A DNA stretch of 64,000 nt from an uncultured Prevotella sp. (GTDB taxonomy: Bacteria; Bacteroidota; Bacteroidia; Bacteroidales; Bacteroidaceae): positions 1-64,000 of the forward strand of contig UQRP01000006.1 of assembly GCA_900543585.1 (NCBI GenBank). The letters are read 5' to 3'. The number at the start of each line of letters is the position of its first letter. Positions within the stretch are counted from its first letter, which is position 1. Both the position numbers and the translations under genes were made by a program. This document shows, in pieces, positions 8,286 through 17,138 of the stretch. The notes under the pieces are model-generated. The model was not told where the DNA came from, did no database searches, and saw only the letters and a program-made list of their open reading frames with translations.

Positions 8286-9646
8286 TTACTTCTTGATGTT
8301 AGCCTCTTCCAGGCCATAGTGCTTGCGCTTATCCTCCATCTTCAGCAAGATGGCGAAGATCAGTGCGAGGACGCCAAAACCGGTGAAAATGAGCATCGGA
8401 AGGGTGTAGTCGTAAGCTGTGGCACCATGAGGTCCCGGGTTGGGAAGTTTGCAGAAGTCATCAAGCACGATGCCGATGAGCAAGGGCACGCCCATGAGAC
8501 CCCAGTTCTGTACCCAGAAGATAAGAGAATAGGCAGTGCCTAACTGCTTCTCAGGGATAATCTTTGGCACAGAAGGCCACATGGCGCTGGGGACGAGTGA
8601 GAAGGCGATACCTAAGACCACGGTGAGGATGACGGCCACAACCCAATTGTTAATGAAGGGCACAGCAAACAAAGCGTGTACGCCAATGAGCATGATGGCA
8701 CCGATAATCATGATGGTGGCACCCTTACCAATGCGGTCGTAGACGTAGCCGAACAGAGGGGTGAGGAAGAGCGTGCCTAAAGGCAGCAGACTGGGAATGA
8801 GTCCGGCAAGTTCGGTGGAGACGTTATATTTCTGCACCATCAGGTCGGCAGCATATTTGAGGAAGGGGAAGACAGCCGAATAGAACAGCACGCAGAGGAT
8901 GGCAATGAGCCAGAAGCCACGATTCTTGACGATAGGTATGATGTCGGAGAATTTGAACGGGTCGTCCGGCTCCTGCTCTTCAGCAAGCTGTGCATCGAGC
9001 TTGCGGTCCATGAAGGTGTAGATGAACATGGAAATGAAACCGATGCAGAGCAGAATGAGGCACATCAGAATAGGTGCCGAAACGCTGTGGAAGGCGTTGG
9101 CGATAGGTACTGTGATGGCCATGGCCAACATGGTACCGATACGCGCCGTAGCCATCTCCATGCCCATGGCCAAGGCCATTTCCTTGCCCTTAAACCACTT
9201 GACGATAATCTTTGACACGGTGATACCTGCCGTCTCCACGCCGACACCGAAGATGGCGAAGCCTAAGCTGGCATAGAAGACCATGGAGTGGATGCCTAAG
9301 ATGGTGTCAGTCATATTGCCGAGATATCCGGCTATGGCAGCATATTTGATAGCACAGCCTACCACCATGACGAAGAGCACAGACCTTTGAAACGGACACC
9401 CATGCGGTCGAGAATCATTCCACCGAAGATGAGCATGAGGAGGAAGACATTGAACCATCCGTAGGCACTGGTGAAGATGCCGTATTCTGAGCTTGTCCAG
9501 TTGAGTTCCTTCTCCAAGAGAGGCTTGAGGGGGTCCATGACGTCGGCGAGGACGTATCCGCAGAGCATCACGAAGGCTACCATGCAGAGCGCGGTCCAAC
9601 GCATGGCCGTGCTGTCGTTGAGTTTTTTTTGAATCTTTTCTACCAT
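8286..9646 (-). pseudogene. Major facilitator superfamily transporter (copy 2), frameshifted
   Basis: An MFS transporter paralogous to copy 1, split by a frameshift near 9377-9385. The N-terminal piece starts at 9646 (MVEKIQKKLNDSTAMRW) and reads through WTSSEYGIF and FGGMILDRMGVRFKGL, then runs out of frame. In the next frame the protein resumes as LFVMVVGCAIKYAAIAGYLG and continues to 8286. Restoring one base in the CTGTGCTC context gives a continuous protein of about 453 residues that aligns along its length with copy 1. The rest is undamaged, so this is either a recent one-base deletion or a sequencing error. It starts 40 bases after the DPP5-like gene. Confidence 0.8.
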
Positions 9647-9685
9647 TAGAGTGAGTGATATTTTCTGTTTGTTGTTTTTTACTGA

Positions 9686-11872
9686 TTATTTCAGCCAGCG
9701 GTCAAGCCAGTTGAAGAAGGTGCGTTGCCACAGGATACCATTCTGAGGCTTCAACACCCAATGGTTCTCGTCGGGGAAGAGCAGCAGCTCGGCCGGTATG
9801 CCCTTCATGCGTGCTGCATTGAAGGCGCCAAATCCCTGGTTGGCATTGATGCGATAGTCTTTCTCGCCATGAATGCAGAGAATGGGGGTATCCCAGTTGG
9901 CTACAGCCTTATGTGGACTGTTTTCGTAGGTATTCTTGGCAGCCTCCGTCTGATCTTTGTTCCAGTAAGCATCGTCATACTCCCAGTTGGAGAACCAGGC
10001 TTCCTCCGTGTCGGTATACATTGACTCAAGATTGAAGGCACCGTCGTGAGCGATGAAGCACTTGAAGCGCTTGTTGTGGTGGCCGGCGAGGTAGTAGACA
10101 GAGAATCCACCAAAGGAGGCACCTACAGCACCAAGCTTGTCCTTGTCAACATAAGGGAGGTTGTTGGCAGCGTCGTCGATGGCAGAGAGATAGTCATCCA
10201 TGCACTGTCCTGTCCAGTCGCGGCTGACCTCCTCATTCCATGCGGAACCAAAGCCAGGAAGGCCACGACGGTTAGGGGCTACAATAACGTAGCCGTGGGC
10301 TGCCATGATGGAGAAGTTCCAACGATAGCTCCAGAATTGTGAGACAGGACTTTGTGGGCCACCCTCACAATATAATAATGTGGGATATTTCTTTGTGGCG
10401 TCGAAATGCGGGGGGAGAATAATCCAGACGAGTTCCTGCTTGCCATCAGTGGTGTTGACCCAACGCTGCTGGATGGTAGGCTGTGCAAGCTGGTCGAAGA
10501 TATGCTTGTTCTCGTCGGTGATTTGCGCAATCACCGATGATTTAGCCTTTTTGTTGTTGGGAGTGAGAATGTAGATATCGTCAGGATGCAGCATGGAGTG
10601 CTTCGTGACCAAGAGATTCTTGTCCTTAGCCCCATTTCCGAGCATTTGGATGGAGCCATAGTCAGCCCATTCATCTTTGCTGATCTGCATGACGTCGCCG
10701 TTGAGGTTGGTCTGATAAACATTCTCTACGGCATGCCAGCATCCTGTGAAGTATAGTGTCTTGCTGTCATTGGCCCAGACGAATCCGTCGACGTTGGAGT
10801 CAAACTTCTCGGTGACATATTTCTTCTCACCGGTTTTGAGGTTCAAGACGCAGAGTCTGTTACGGTCACTCTCATAGCCGTCGTGCTTCATGCTTTGCCA
10901 TGCCAGATACTGCCCATCGGGTGAGAATGCCGGGTTGACATCGTATCCGACCTGCATGTCGCCACTCTGCTGGTTGACAGCCTGGTTGCGCATGCTCTTT
11001 GTCGGGTCTATCTTCGGCTCTTTATAGCCTTCCGGCTTGCAGAGGTTGCGTGTTTTCCCACTTGCCACATCATAGAGATAGATGTCCGCATCGGTGGAGA
11101 TGGCATAGTCTACCCCCACTTTCTTACGGCAAGTATAGGCGATGGCTTTGGAGTCTACGCTCCAGTTGAGCTGCTCGATGCCGCCAAACGGAGCCATTGG
11201 GCATTCGTATGGCTCACCATTGAGAATGTCTGTCCCTTCACCGATCTTGTCGCTATTGACATCTGCTACAAAAGGATGGGCTACCGTCTCTACGTAGTGG
11301 TCCCAATGACGATAGTTGAGGTCAGTGATGAGACGTCCTGTAGCCTTGGGCAGGTCAGAGGGATTCTCCTTGATGGACTCGTGGTAGGGCAGACTCTTGA
11401 TGAGGATGACTTTGCTGCCGTCGGGAGAGAACTTGAAGCCCTCGATGTCTATCTTCGAGTCGGTGAGCTTGGTGCGTGCAGAGCCGTCGGGATTCATCTT
11501 CCACAGTTGTCCGTCACGGAGGAAGGCTATCTTTTTACCGTTTTCTATCCATGCCGGGTCGCTCTCGCTCTTGGCGTCGGTGGTGAGTAGCACGGGCTTC
11601 TCCACACCTTTTTTGTTCACCTTTGTACTCTGGATATAGAGCACAGTGTGGCTTTTGTTCTCCTTTACGCTGTAGTAACTGACCTGATAGACGACTTGCT
11701 TGCCGTCAGGCGAGGCTGCTGTAGTGCCAATGCGTCCCATGGCCCAGAGAGCCTCTGGGGTCATGAGGTCTGACGTCAACGTAATATTATTTTTACCAAT
11801 CATGGTTTGTGCCTCTGCATGAGGGGCGCCAAGGAGCATGGCGCCGAGCAGCATAGCTATTGCTTTGTTCAT
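9686..11872 (-). CDS. S9 family peptidase, dipeptidyl-peptidase 5-like
   Basis: A 728-residue serine peptidase with a signal peptide (about 1-21), an N-terminal beta-propeller and a C-terminal alpha/beta-hydrolase domain. The catalytic triad can be placed at S586 (GASFGG), D672 (GEKDYRI) and H704 (DENHW). The domain order and conserved strings such as GGPQSPVSQFWSYRWN and TGRLITDLNYRHWD closely resemble Porphyromonas gingivalis DPP5, a periplasmic enzyme that removes dipeptides with a hydrophobic penultimate residue. It would supply dipeptides for growth on protein. It lies 39 bases behind yidC and 40 bases ahead of the MFS pair, probably on one transcript. Confidence 0.88.
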   Translation of the reverse strand: MNKAIAMLLGAMLLGAPHAEAQTMIGKNNITLTSDLMTPEALWAMGRIGTTAASPDGKQVVYQVSYYSVKENKSHTVLYIQSTKVNKKGVEKPVLLTTDAKSESDPAWIENGKKIAFLRDGQLWKMNPDGSARTKLTDSKIDIEGFKFSPDGSKVILIKSLPYHESIKENPSDLPKATGRLITDLNYRHWDHYVETVAHPFVADVNSDKIGEGTDILNGEPYECPMAPFGGIEQLNWSVDSKAIAYTCRKKVGVDYAISTDADIYLYDVASGKTRNLCKPEGYKEPKIDPTKSMRNQAVNQQSGDMQVGYDVNPAFSPDGQYLAWQSMKHDGYESDRNRLCVLNLKTGEKKYVTEKFDSNVDGFVWANDSKTLYFTGCWHAVENVYQTNLNGDVMQISKDEWADYGSIQMLGNGAKDKNLLVTKHSMLHPDDIYILTPNNKKAKSSVIAQITDENKHIFDQLAQPTIQQRWVNTTDGKQELVWIILPPHFDATKKYPTLLYCEGGPQSPVSQFWSYRWNFSIMAAHGYVIVAPNRRGLPGFGSAWNEEVSRDWTGQCMDDYLSAIDDAANNLPYVDKDKLGAVGASFGGFSVYYLAGHHNKRFKCFIAHDGAFNLESMYTDTEEAWFSNWEYDDAYWNKDQTEAAKNTYENSPHKAVANWDTPILCIHGEKDYRINANQGFGAFNAARMKGIPAELLLFPDENHWVLKPQNGILWQRTFFNWLDRWLK

Positions 11873-11911
11873 ATAAAAACTTTGTTTGCGCCGCTATAGC
11901 GGCCTGCCAGC

Positions 11912-13855
11912 TTATTTCTTATTCTTCTTCTGCATCTCCATCTGCTGTTGCTGCATCTGCTGCAGTGCCTGCATACGCGCAGCGAGACCGCTCATCTTCT
12001 TGGGGTTGTCTTTATTCTCCTGATAGCGTTTCTCCAGAATAGCAAGGAGCTTCTCGTCGTCTGTTGTCTTGCGGAGGACAAACATGATGATGGCAGAGAA
12101 GAGCAGCGAGATGAAATAGTAGAAGTTAAGACCTGCTGAATAGTCGTTGAAGATGAAGAAGAACATCAGCGGCATGATGTACATCATCCACTGCATCATC
12201 TTCATCTGCTCAGCCTGCTGTCCTACCATCTGGTCTTTCTGTAGTTGCATGGTAAACCACGTGTAGATAATCTGTGCAGCGCAGAAGAGAATGCACGTCA
12301 ATGACAGATGGTCACCGATGAGGAAGATATTTGTGCTCCACTCAGCCAGCGGGTCGTAGGTGGAGAGGTCGTGCATCCAGAGGAAACTCTGTCCGCGGAG
12401 CTGGATAGCGTTAGGCACAAAGTTGAACATAGCCACCCAGATAGGCATCTGTATGAGCATAGGCAGACAGCCGCTGAGCGGTGAGACCCCGTATTTGGAG
12501 TATTCAGCCATCATGGCCTGCTGTTTCTGCATGGCATCTTCTGGTTTGTCATACTGTTTGGTGGCTTCCTCAAGTTTCGGTTTCAACACGCGCATCTTAG
12601 CCGACGACATATAGCTCTTCTTCACCATCGGGTAGGTGATGGCTTTCAGAAGCAGCGTGATGAGAATGAGCACGATACCCATATTGAAGCCCCAGGATGT
12701 GAGCCATGTGAAGACGGGCATGAGGAACCATCGGTTGATGATACGGAAGAGCGGCCAGCCCAGGTAGACGATGCGCTCCATGTCAAGATCTTTGTTGAAA
12801 GTGCTCTCTTTCTCTACGTTCTTAAGGATATAGAAGTCGTTGGGGCCATAATAGAATTCCAATTCTGTCGGCTTGGCCCCGGTGGGGTCGAAGGCCGTCT
12901 TCATGTTAGCCTTGAAGTCCTTGAGGTATCTTCTGGCCCTGTTCTCCTGTGCCTTCTTGTCGTAGACCGTGCTCTCCAGATTAGCGCCTTTGTCGAAGCC
13001 ATCCTTAGCAATGATGACGGAAGAGAAGAACTGGTTCTTGTAGGCTACCCAGTCCATGGCTTCCTCTGTGGTCTGCTGCTTGTTGGCACTCTCACTGAGG
13101 TAGTCGGTGCCGCCATCGGTGTTCTTCCAGTCGAGGCGCGCGTATCTGTTCTCAAAGGTGAAACCTCTCTCTTGCTCGCGCACCATCTCGTGCCAGTTGA
13201 TGTTGAGCTTAGAACTGTTGGGGTCGAAGAGTCCAGCCATACCGGTTGCTTTCAGACTCATGTGGAGCATGTAGTCTTTACCTAACTTGTATGTGAGTAC
13301 GAGATTCTTACCCTGTCCAGCCTCAGCGGTAAAGGTCACGGTGGAGTCAGTAACATTGGAAGGTGTGAAATAGAGGTCGGCGCTGTTGATGTTCATCTCT
13401 TTGGCGACAAGCGTATAGTTCAGAGATTGTTCCTTCCCGTTGAAGAGTGTTACGCCGTGGATATCGTCATGCTTGCCACTCTTGTCGGCAATGTCATGGC
13501 CGATATATCTCTTCGAGCCCTTCTCGTTTTTCACATAAGCCTTCGTCACAACAGCGCCCTTGGTGTTGAAAGTCAGCGCGAGCTTACTGTTCTGTAGTAC
13601 GATGTTCTGTGCAGTGCCGGTAAGGGCTTTGTGGAAGAGAGCTGTGGTGTCTTGAGCGACTTTCAGTTTGGCGGCTTGTTGCTTCTTGAAAGCTGCTGTC
13701 TGTGCAGCCTTCTCAGCTTTAGCTCTGGCGACTTGCTCTAAGGAGTCTTTTACGAAGGCAGCGCGCTGCTCCTCTTTAGAAGGCTGCGAATAGATGCTGA
13801 ATCCGATAAGGACAGCAGCGATGAGTATGAAGCCTATTATTGAATTCTTGTCCAT
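11912..13855 (-). CDS. yidC: Membrane protein insertase YidC
   Basis: A 647-residue inner-membrane insertase of the YidC/Oxa1 family. An N-terminal anchor (SIIGFILIAAVLIGFSIY) is followed by a lysine/alanine-rich stretch, the periplasmic beta-supersandwich domain (to about residue 370) and the conserved five-helix insertase core (about 380-620; MPVFTWLTSWGFNMGIVLIL, PLSGCLPMLIQMPIWVAMF). The C-terminus is rich in Gln, Met and Lys, as in ribosome-contacting YidC tails. It inserts membrane proteins with or without SecYEG; secA lies 3 kb away. It follows pyrG with a 123-base gap that holds a long hairpin. Confidence 0.95.
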   Translation of the reverse strand: MDKNSIIGFILIAAVLIGFSIYSQPSKEEQRAAFVKDSLEQVARAKAEKAAQTAAFKKQQAAKLKVAQDTTALFHKALTGTAQNIVLQNSKLALTFNTKGAVVTKAYVKNEKGSKRYIGHDIADKSGKHDDIHGVTLFNGKEQSLNYTLVAKEMNINSADLYFTPSNVTDSTVTFTAEAGQGKNLVLTYKLGKDYMLHMSLKATGMAGLFDPNSSKLNINWHEMVREQERGFTFENRYARLDWKNTDGGTDYLSESANKQQTTEEAMDWVAYKNQFFSSVIIAKDGFDKGANLESTVYDKKAQENRARRYLKDFKANMKTAFDPTGAKPTELEFYYGPNDFYILKNVEKESTFNKDLDMERIVYLGWPLFRIINRWFLMPVFTWLTSWGFNMGIVLILITLLLKAITYPMVKKSYMSSAKMRVLKPKLEEATKQYDKPEDAMQKQQAMMAEYSKYGVSPLSGCLPMLIQMPIWVAMFNFVPNAIQLRGQSFLWMHDLSTYDPLAEWSTNIFLIGDHLSLTCILFCAAQIIYTWFTMQLQKDQMVGQQAEQMKMMQWMMYIMPLMFFFIFNDYSAGLNFYYFISLLFSAIIMFVLRKTTDDEKLLAILEKRYQENKDNPKKMSGLAARMQALQQMQQQQMEMQKKNKK

Positions 13856-13869
13856 GTTATTAAATCTTG

Positions 13870-13909
13870 ACCCATAATTCCTTCTCCAATTGGAGATGAA
13901 ATTATGGGT
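13870..13909. other. Long hairpin between pyrG and yidC
   Basis: ACCCATAATT (13870-13879) pairs with AATTATGGGT (13900-13909), and the loop itself contains a perfect 14-base palindrome TCTCCAATTGGAGA (13883-13896). The whole forms one long, slightly interrupted stem just upstream of yidC on the minus strand. No T-run follows it in either direction, so it is not an obvious terminator; it could be an RNA-processing or translation-control element. Confidence 0.6.
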
Positions 13910-13978
13910 GCTATGGCGGTAATCTTATTATTTCGTTATCTGATAGTTTTTTCTTGATCTCTTCTTTGTGGAGAGATA

Positions 13979-15586
13979 TTATTTCTTCTGATTTTCTATT
14001 GCTGTCTTGACAAAGTCTACAAAGAGCGGATGTGGATGCAGCACCGTGGATTGGTATTCGGGGTGGAACTGCGTGCCGATATACCATTTCAAAGAAGGAA
14101 TCTCTACAATCTCGACGAGGTCGGACTCTGGGTTGCGGCCTACGCACATCATGCCGTTGCGCTCAAACTCCTTTTCGTAATCGTTGTTGAACTCATAGCG
14201 GTGGCGGTGACGCTCCTGGATATGTTCTTTCTTATAGATATTGAAGACGCGTGAGCCCTGCTTCAGGTCGCACTCGTAAGCACCTAAACGCATCGTGCCG
14301 CCCATGTTGGTGATGTTCTTCTGCTCTTCCATGATGTCGATGACATTGTGTGGAGTCTTCTCATCCATCTCACGGCTGTTAGCGTCTTTGTAGTTGAGGA
14401 CGTTGCGTGCAAACTCTATCACCATCATCTGCATGCCGAGGCAGATTCCAAAAGTTGGGATGTCGTGGGTGCGGCAGTATTTGGCTGCAATGACCTTACC
14501 CTCGATGCCGCGCTGGCCGAATCCCGGGCAGATGACAATACCATCCTGTCCTTTCAGTTTCTCGGCAACGTTGTCCTCCGTGAGATACTCAGAGTTGATG
14601 AAAGTCAGCTTTGTCTTGTGGTCGTTGTAGGTGCCGGCCTGATAAAGGCTCTCGCGTATGCTCTTGTAAGCATCCTGCAGGTCATATTTGCCTACAAGGC
14701 CGATGTGAACTTCTTCCGTCGCATTCTTCATGCGCTCTAGGAAGGCCCTCCATAGTCCGAGAGCCGGTGTTGGTCCTACTGGCTCGCCGACCTTTCTGAG
14801 GATAGCAGCGTCGAGGCCCTGGCTCTGCATGTTCACAGGAACCTCGTAGATGCTGGGCAGGTCTTCGCTCTGCACGACACAGTCGAAGTCTACGTTACAG
14901 AAGGCAGCTACTTTCTTGCGGATGCCGTCTTCAAGATGCTTCTCGGTTCTCAGGACAAGGATGTCGGGCTGGATACCAACGCTCTGCAGCTCTTTGACAC
15001 TGTGCTGGGTGGGCTTCGTCTTCAGCTCGCCCGCAGCGCGAAGATAAGGAATGTAGGTGAGGTGGATGTTTACAGCATTCTTTCCGAGCTCCCATTTTAG
15101 TTGGCGGATAGCCTCCAAGAACGGAGCACTCTCGATATCACCGATAGTACCGCCTATCTCAGTGATGACGAAATCATAATGATATTTCTTTCCGAGTAGC
15201 TTGATGTTACGCTTTATCTCGTCTGTGATATGAGGCACAACCTGTATGGTCTTGCCCAGATAGTCGCCGCGGCGCTCTTTGTCGATGACAGATTTGTAGA
15301 TGCGGCCTGTTGTCATAGAGTTGGCCTTGGTGGTCTTGATATCGGTGAAGCGCTCGTAGTGGCCAAGGTCGAGGTCGGTCTCCATACCGTCGACGGTGAC
15401 GTAGCATTCGCCATGCTCGTAGGGGTTGAGCGTGCCTGGGTCGATATTGATGTACGGGTCAAACTTTTGAATGGTGATGTTGTAGCCTCTTGCCTGGAGA
15501 AGCTTACCTATCGACGAGGAGATGATTCCCTTACCAAGCGAGGAAACCACGCCGCCGGTGACGAAAATGTACTTTGTCTCTGCCAC
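13979..15586 (-). CDS. pyrG: CTP synthase
   Basis: A 535-residue CTP synthase that makes CTP from UTP, ATP and glutamine. The N-terminal synthetase domain shows KYIFVTGGVVSSLGKGI (P-loop-like UTP/ATP site) and the later STGRIYKSV-type segment; the C-terminal class I glutamine amidotransferase domain has the nucleophile cysteine in FGICLGMQMM and the His-Glu pair in QFHPEY. Length is normal for the family. First gene of the pyrG-yidC-dpp5-MFS run, divergent from the DUF3078 gene. A good promoter sits 38 bases upstream of the start. Confidence 0.96.
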   Translation of the reverse strand: MAETKYIFVTGGVVSSLGKGIISSSIGKLLQARGYNITIQKFDPYINIDPGTLNPYEHGECYVTVDGMETDLDLGHYERFTDIKTTKANSMTTGRIYKSVIDKERRGDYLGKTIQVVPHITDEIKRNIKLLGKKYHYDFVITEIGGTIGDIESAPFLEAIRQLKWELGKNAVNIHLTYIPYLRAAGELKTKPTQHSVKELQSVGIQPDILVLRTEKHLEDGIRKKVAAFCNVDFDCVVQSEDLPSIYEVPVNMQSQGLDAAILRKVGEPVGPTPALGLWRAFLERMKNATEEVHIGLVGKYDLQDAYKSIRESLYQAGTYNDHKTKLTFINSEYLTEDNVAEKLKGQDGIVICPGFGQRGIEGKVIAAKYCRTHDIPTFGICLGMQMMVIEFARNVLNYKDANSREMDEKTPHNVIDIMEEQKNITNMGGTMRLGAYECDLKQGSRVFNIYKKEHIQERHRHRYEFNNDYEKEFERNGMMCVGRNPESDLVEIVEIPSLKWYIGTQFHPEYQSTVLHPHPLFVDFVKTAIENQKK

Positions 15587-15623
15587 AATCAGTGAAGATT
15601 AAATTGATTATAAAAATTTGTTG

Positions 15624-15658
15624 CAAAGATACGGCTATTTTGTGAGATACACAACAAA
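15624..15658 (-). promoter_or_regulatory. Promoter for pyrG
   Basis: On the minus strand, TATCTTTG (15624-15631) matches the -7 consensus, with TTTG (15655-15658) upstream at a spacing of 23 bases, slightly long for the family. Confidence 0.6.
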
Positions 15659-15662
15659 TCAT

Positions 15663-15694
15663 TTTGGTATTTTCTTATTGATTTGCTACCTTTG
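15663..15694 (+). promoter_or_regulatory. Promoter for the DUF3078 gene
   Basis: TTTG (15663-15666), 20 bases, then TACCTTTG (15687-15694): an exact Bacteroidetes-type promoter. Transcription would start near 15700, before the ATG at 15735, which supports that ATG over the upstream TTG in the same frame (15714). Confidence 0.7.
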
Positions 15695-15734
15695 CAAATA
15701 ATATTATCACATTTTGGCAAAAGAGCATAAAATC

Positions 15735-17006
15735 ATGTTTACCAATGTCATCTTATTGGCCGGTCTTCTTTTTATCCATGTCTCATCAGCTTCTGCTGCC
15801 GTGACACAGTCGTACTTCCATCAGCGTCGTGATGGGAGAATGCCGGAGATGAAAATCCGTAAGCGTTACCTTGACCGGCTGTTTTCTTTTCGTGACTCTC
15901 TCTATGCAGACAGTGTCAAGGCACCACAGCTGAGAGATATCGACGTGGCACCTCTCTTTCTGCCTTTTACATTCTATCATGGTGTTGCCAACCGTGCTTT
16001 TTCTCTTGACAGAGAACTGGAGCCTATTGACGAGGACTTGCTGAAACTATATCTTAACCATCCTGACCTTGTCGTAAATACCGAAAGCAGACTTGATAAG
16101 CTTGGCCCTGTTGTAGTGCCTCGTACAGTTACTGAGAATCCATCTATATCTGTGGAGAAGACTCTGCCGAAGGACCCGGAGGCCATTCCTGTGGATTTGG
16201 TTGTCTTTAAGCCGAATTTCTGGACGATAGGAGGGGATTATTATCTGCAGTTTCTACAGAACTATCTCACTGACAACTGGTATCAAGGTGGCGAAAGCAA
16301 TTATTCTATGATGGGTTCGGTGACTTTGACGGCCAACTATAACAATAAGCAAAAGGTGAAGTGGGATAATATACTGGAGATGAAGTTGGGTATGCAGACC
16401 ACAAAGAGTGACAGCATTCACAAAGCCAAACCTACTGAAGATTTGCTACGTTATACCGGGAAACTGGGCCTCCAGGCTACCAAGCGCTGGTATTATACTT
16501 TTCAGCTTGTGGCGCAGACACAATGGGCACGCCACTACGCTTCTAACAGCCGGACCGTGCAGTCTGATTTCTGCTCTCCTTTCAATCTTAACCTGTCGTT
16601 AGGTATGGACTATAGTGTGGACTGTCTGAAAGGCAGACTAAAGGGCAGTGTGCACTTGGCACCATTGGCCTACAACTTTAAATATGTCGGACGTCTGAGC
16701 CTTGCCACGCAGAATGGTATTGAGAGCGGTCACCATGCGCTTAATGACTATGGTTCGCAGGTCACGGTGGACTTGGCATGGAAGTTTGCTGATAATATCA
16801 CCTGGAAGACACGTCTCTATGGCTATACTGCCTATGACAGAATGGAAGCGGAATGGGAGAATACGTTCTCTTTCCAGTTCAATAAATACCTTGCCACTCA
16901 ACTTTATCTCTATCCCCGCTTTGATGATGGCCGCACCCGTGATGAAGATAATGGCTATTGGATGTTTAAGGAGTTTGTCTCCATAGGCTTTTCTTACAGC
17001 CTCTAA
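15735..17006 (+). CDS. DUF3078 domain-containing outer-membrane protein
   Basis: A 423-residue exported protein. A signal peptide (MFTNVILLAGLLFIHVSSAS) is followed by a polar region and then the DUF3078 barrel-like domain, which starts at FWTIGGDYYLQFLQNYLTDN near residue 165 and ends in alternating strands with a terminal aromatic-polar-leucine sequence (FSYSL), as in outer-membrane beta-barrels. The domain is common in Bacteroidetes and has no assigned role. The frame extends upstream to a TTG at 15714, but the ATG at 15735 gives a proper signal peptide and fits the promoter. It stands alone, divergent from pyrG and convergent with secA. Confidence 0.8.
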   Translation: MFTNVILLAGLLFIHVSSASAAVTQSYFHQRRDGRMPEMKIRKRYLDRLFSFRDSLYADSVKAPQLRDIDVAPLFLPFTFYHGVANRAFSLDRELEPIDEDLLKLYLNHPDLVVNTESRLDKLGPVVVPRTVTENPSISVEKTLPKDPEAIPVDLVVFKPNFWTIGGDYYLQFLQNYLTDNWYQGGESNYSMMGSVTLTANYNNKQKVKWDNILEMKLGMQTTKSDSIHKAKPTEDLLRYTGKLGLQATKRWYYTFQLVAQTQWARHYASNSRTVQSDFCSPFNLNLSLGMDYSVDCLKGRLKGSVHLAPLAYNFKYVGRLSLATQNGIESGHHALNDYGSQVTVDLAWKFADNITWKTRLYGYTAYDRMEAEWENTFSFQFNKYLATQLYLYPRFDDGRTRDEDNGYWMFKEFVSIGFSYSL

Positions 17007-17067
17007 TGGAATGATATAAGGAAAGGTAAAAGGGTAAATAGAATATTAGTTATAAAGAAGATAAAGC

Positions 17068-17111
17068 AAAAGGGTAAAAGCAAGTCATAAAGTTCTTGCT
17101 TTTACCCTTTT
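17068..17111. terminator. Bidirectional terminator between DUF3078 gene and secA
   Basis: A perfect 17-bp stem: AAAAGGGTAAAAGCAAG (17068-17084) with CTTGCTTTTACCCTTTT (17095-17111) around a 10-base loop. Its A/T flanks suit termination from both sides of this convergent gene pair. Related short repeats (AAAGGTAAA near 17022, TTTACCTTT near 17132) flank it and could form an outer stem. Confidence 0.75.
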
Positions 17112-17138
17112 TACCTTATTACCTTTTATTATTTACCT

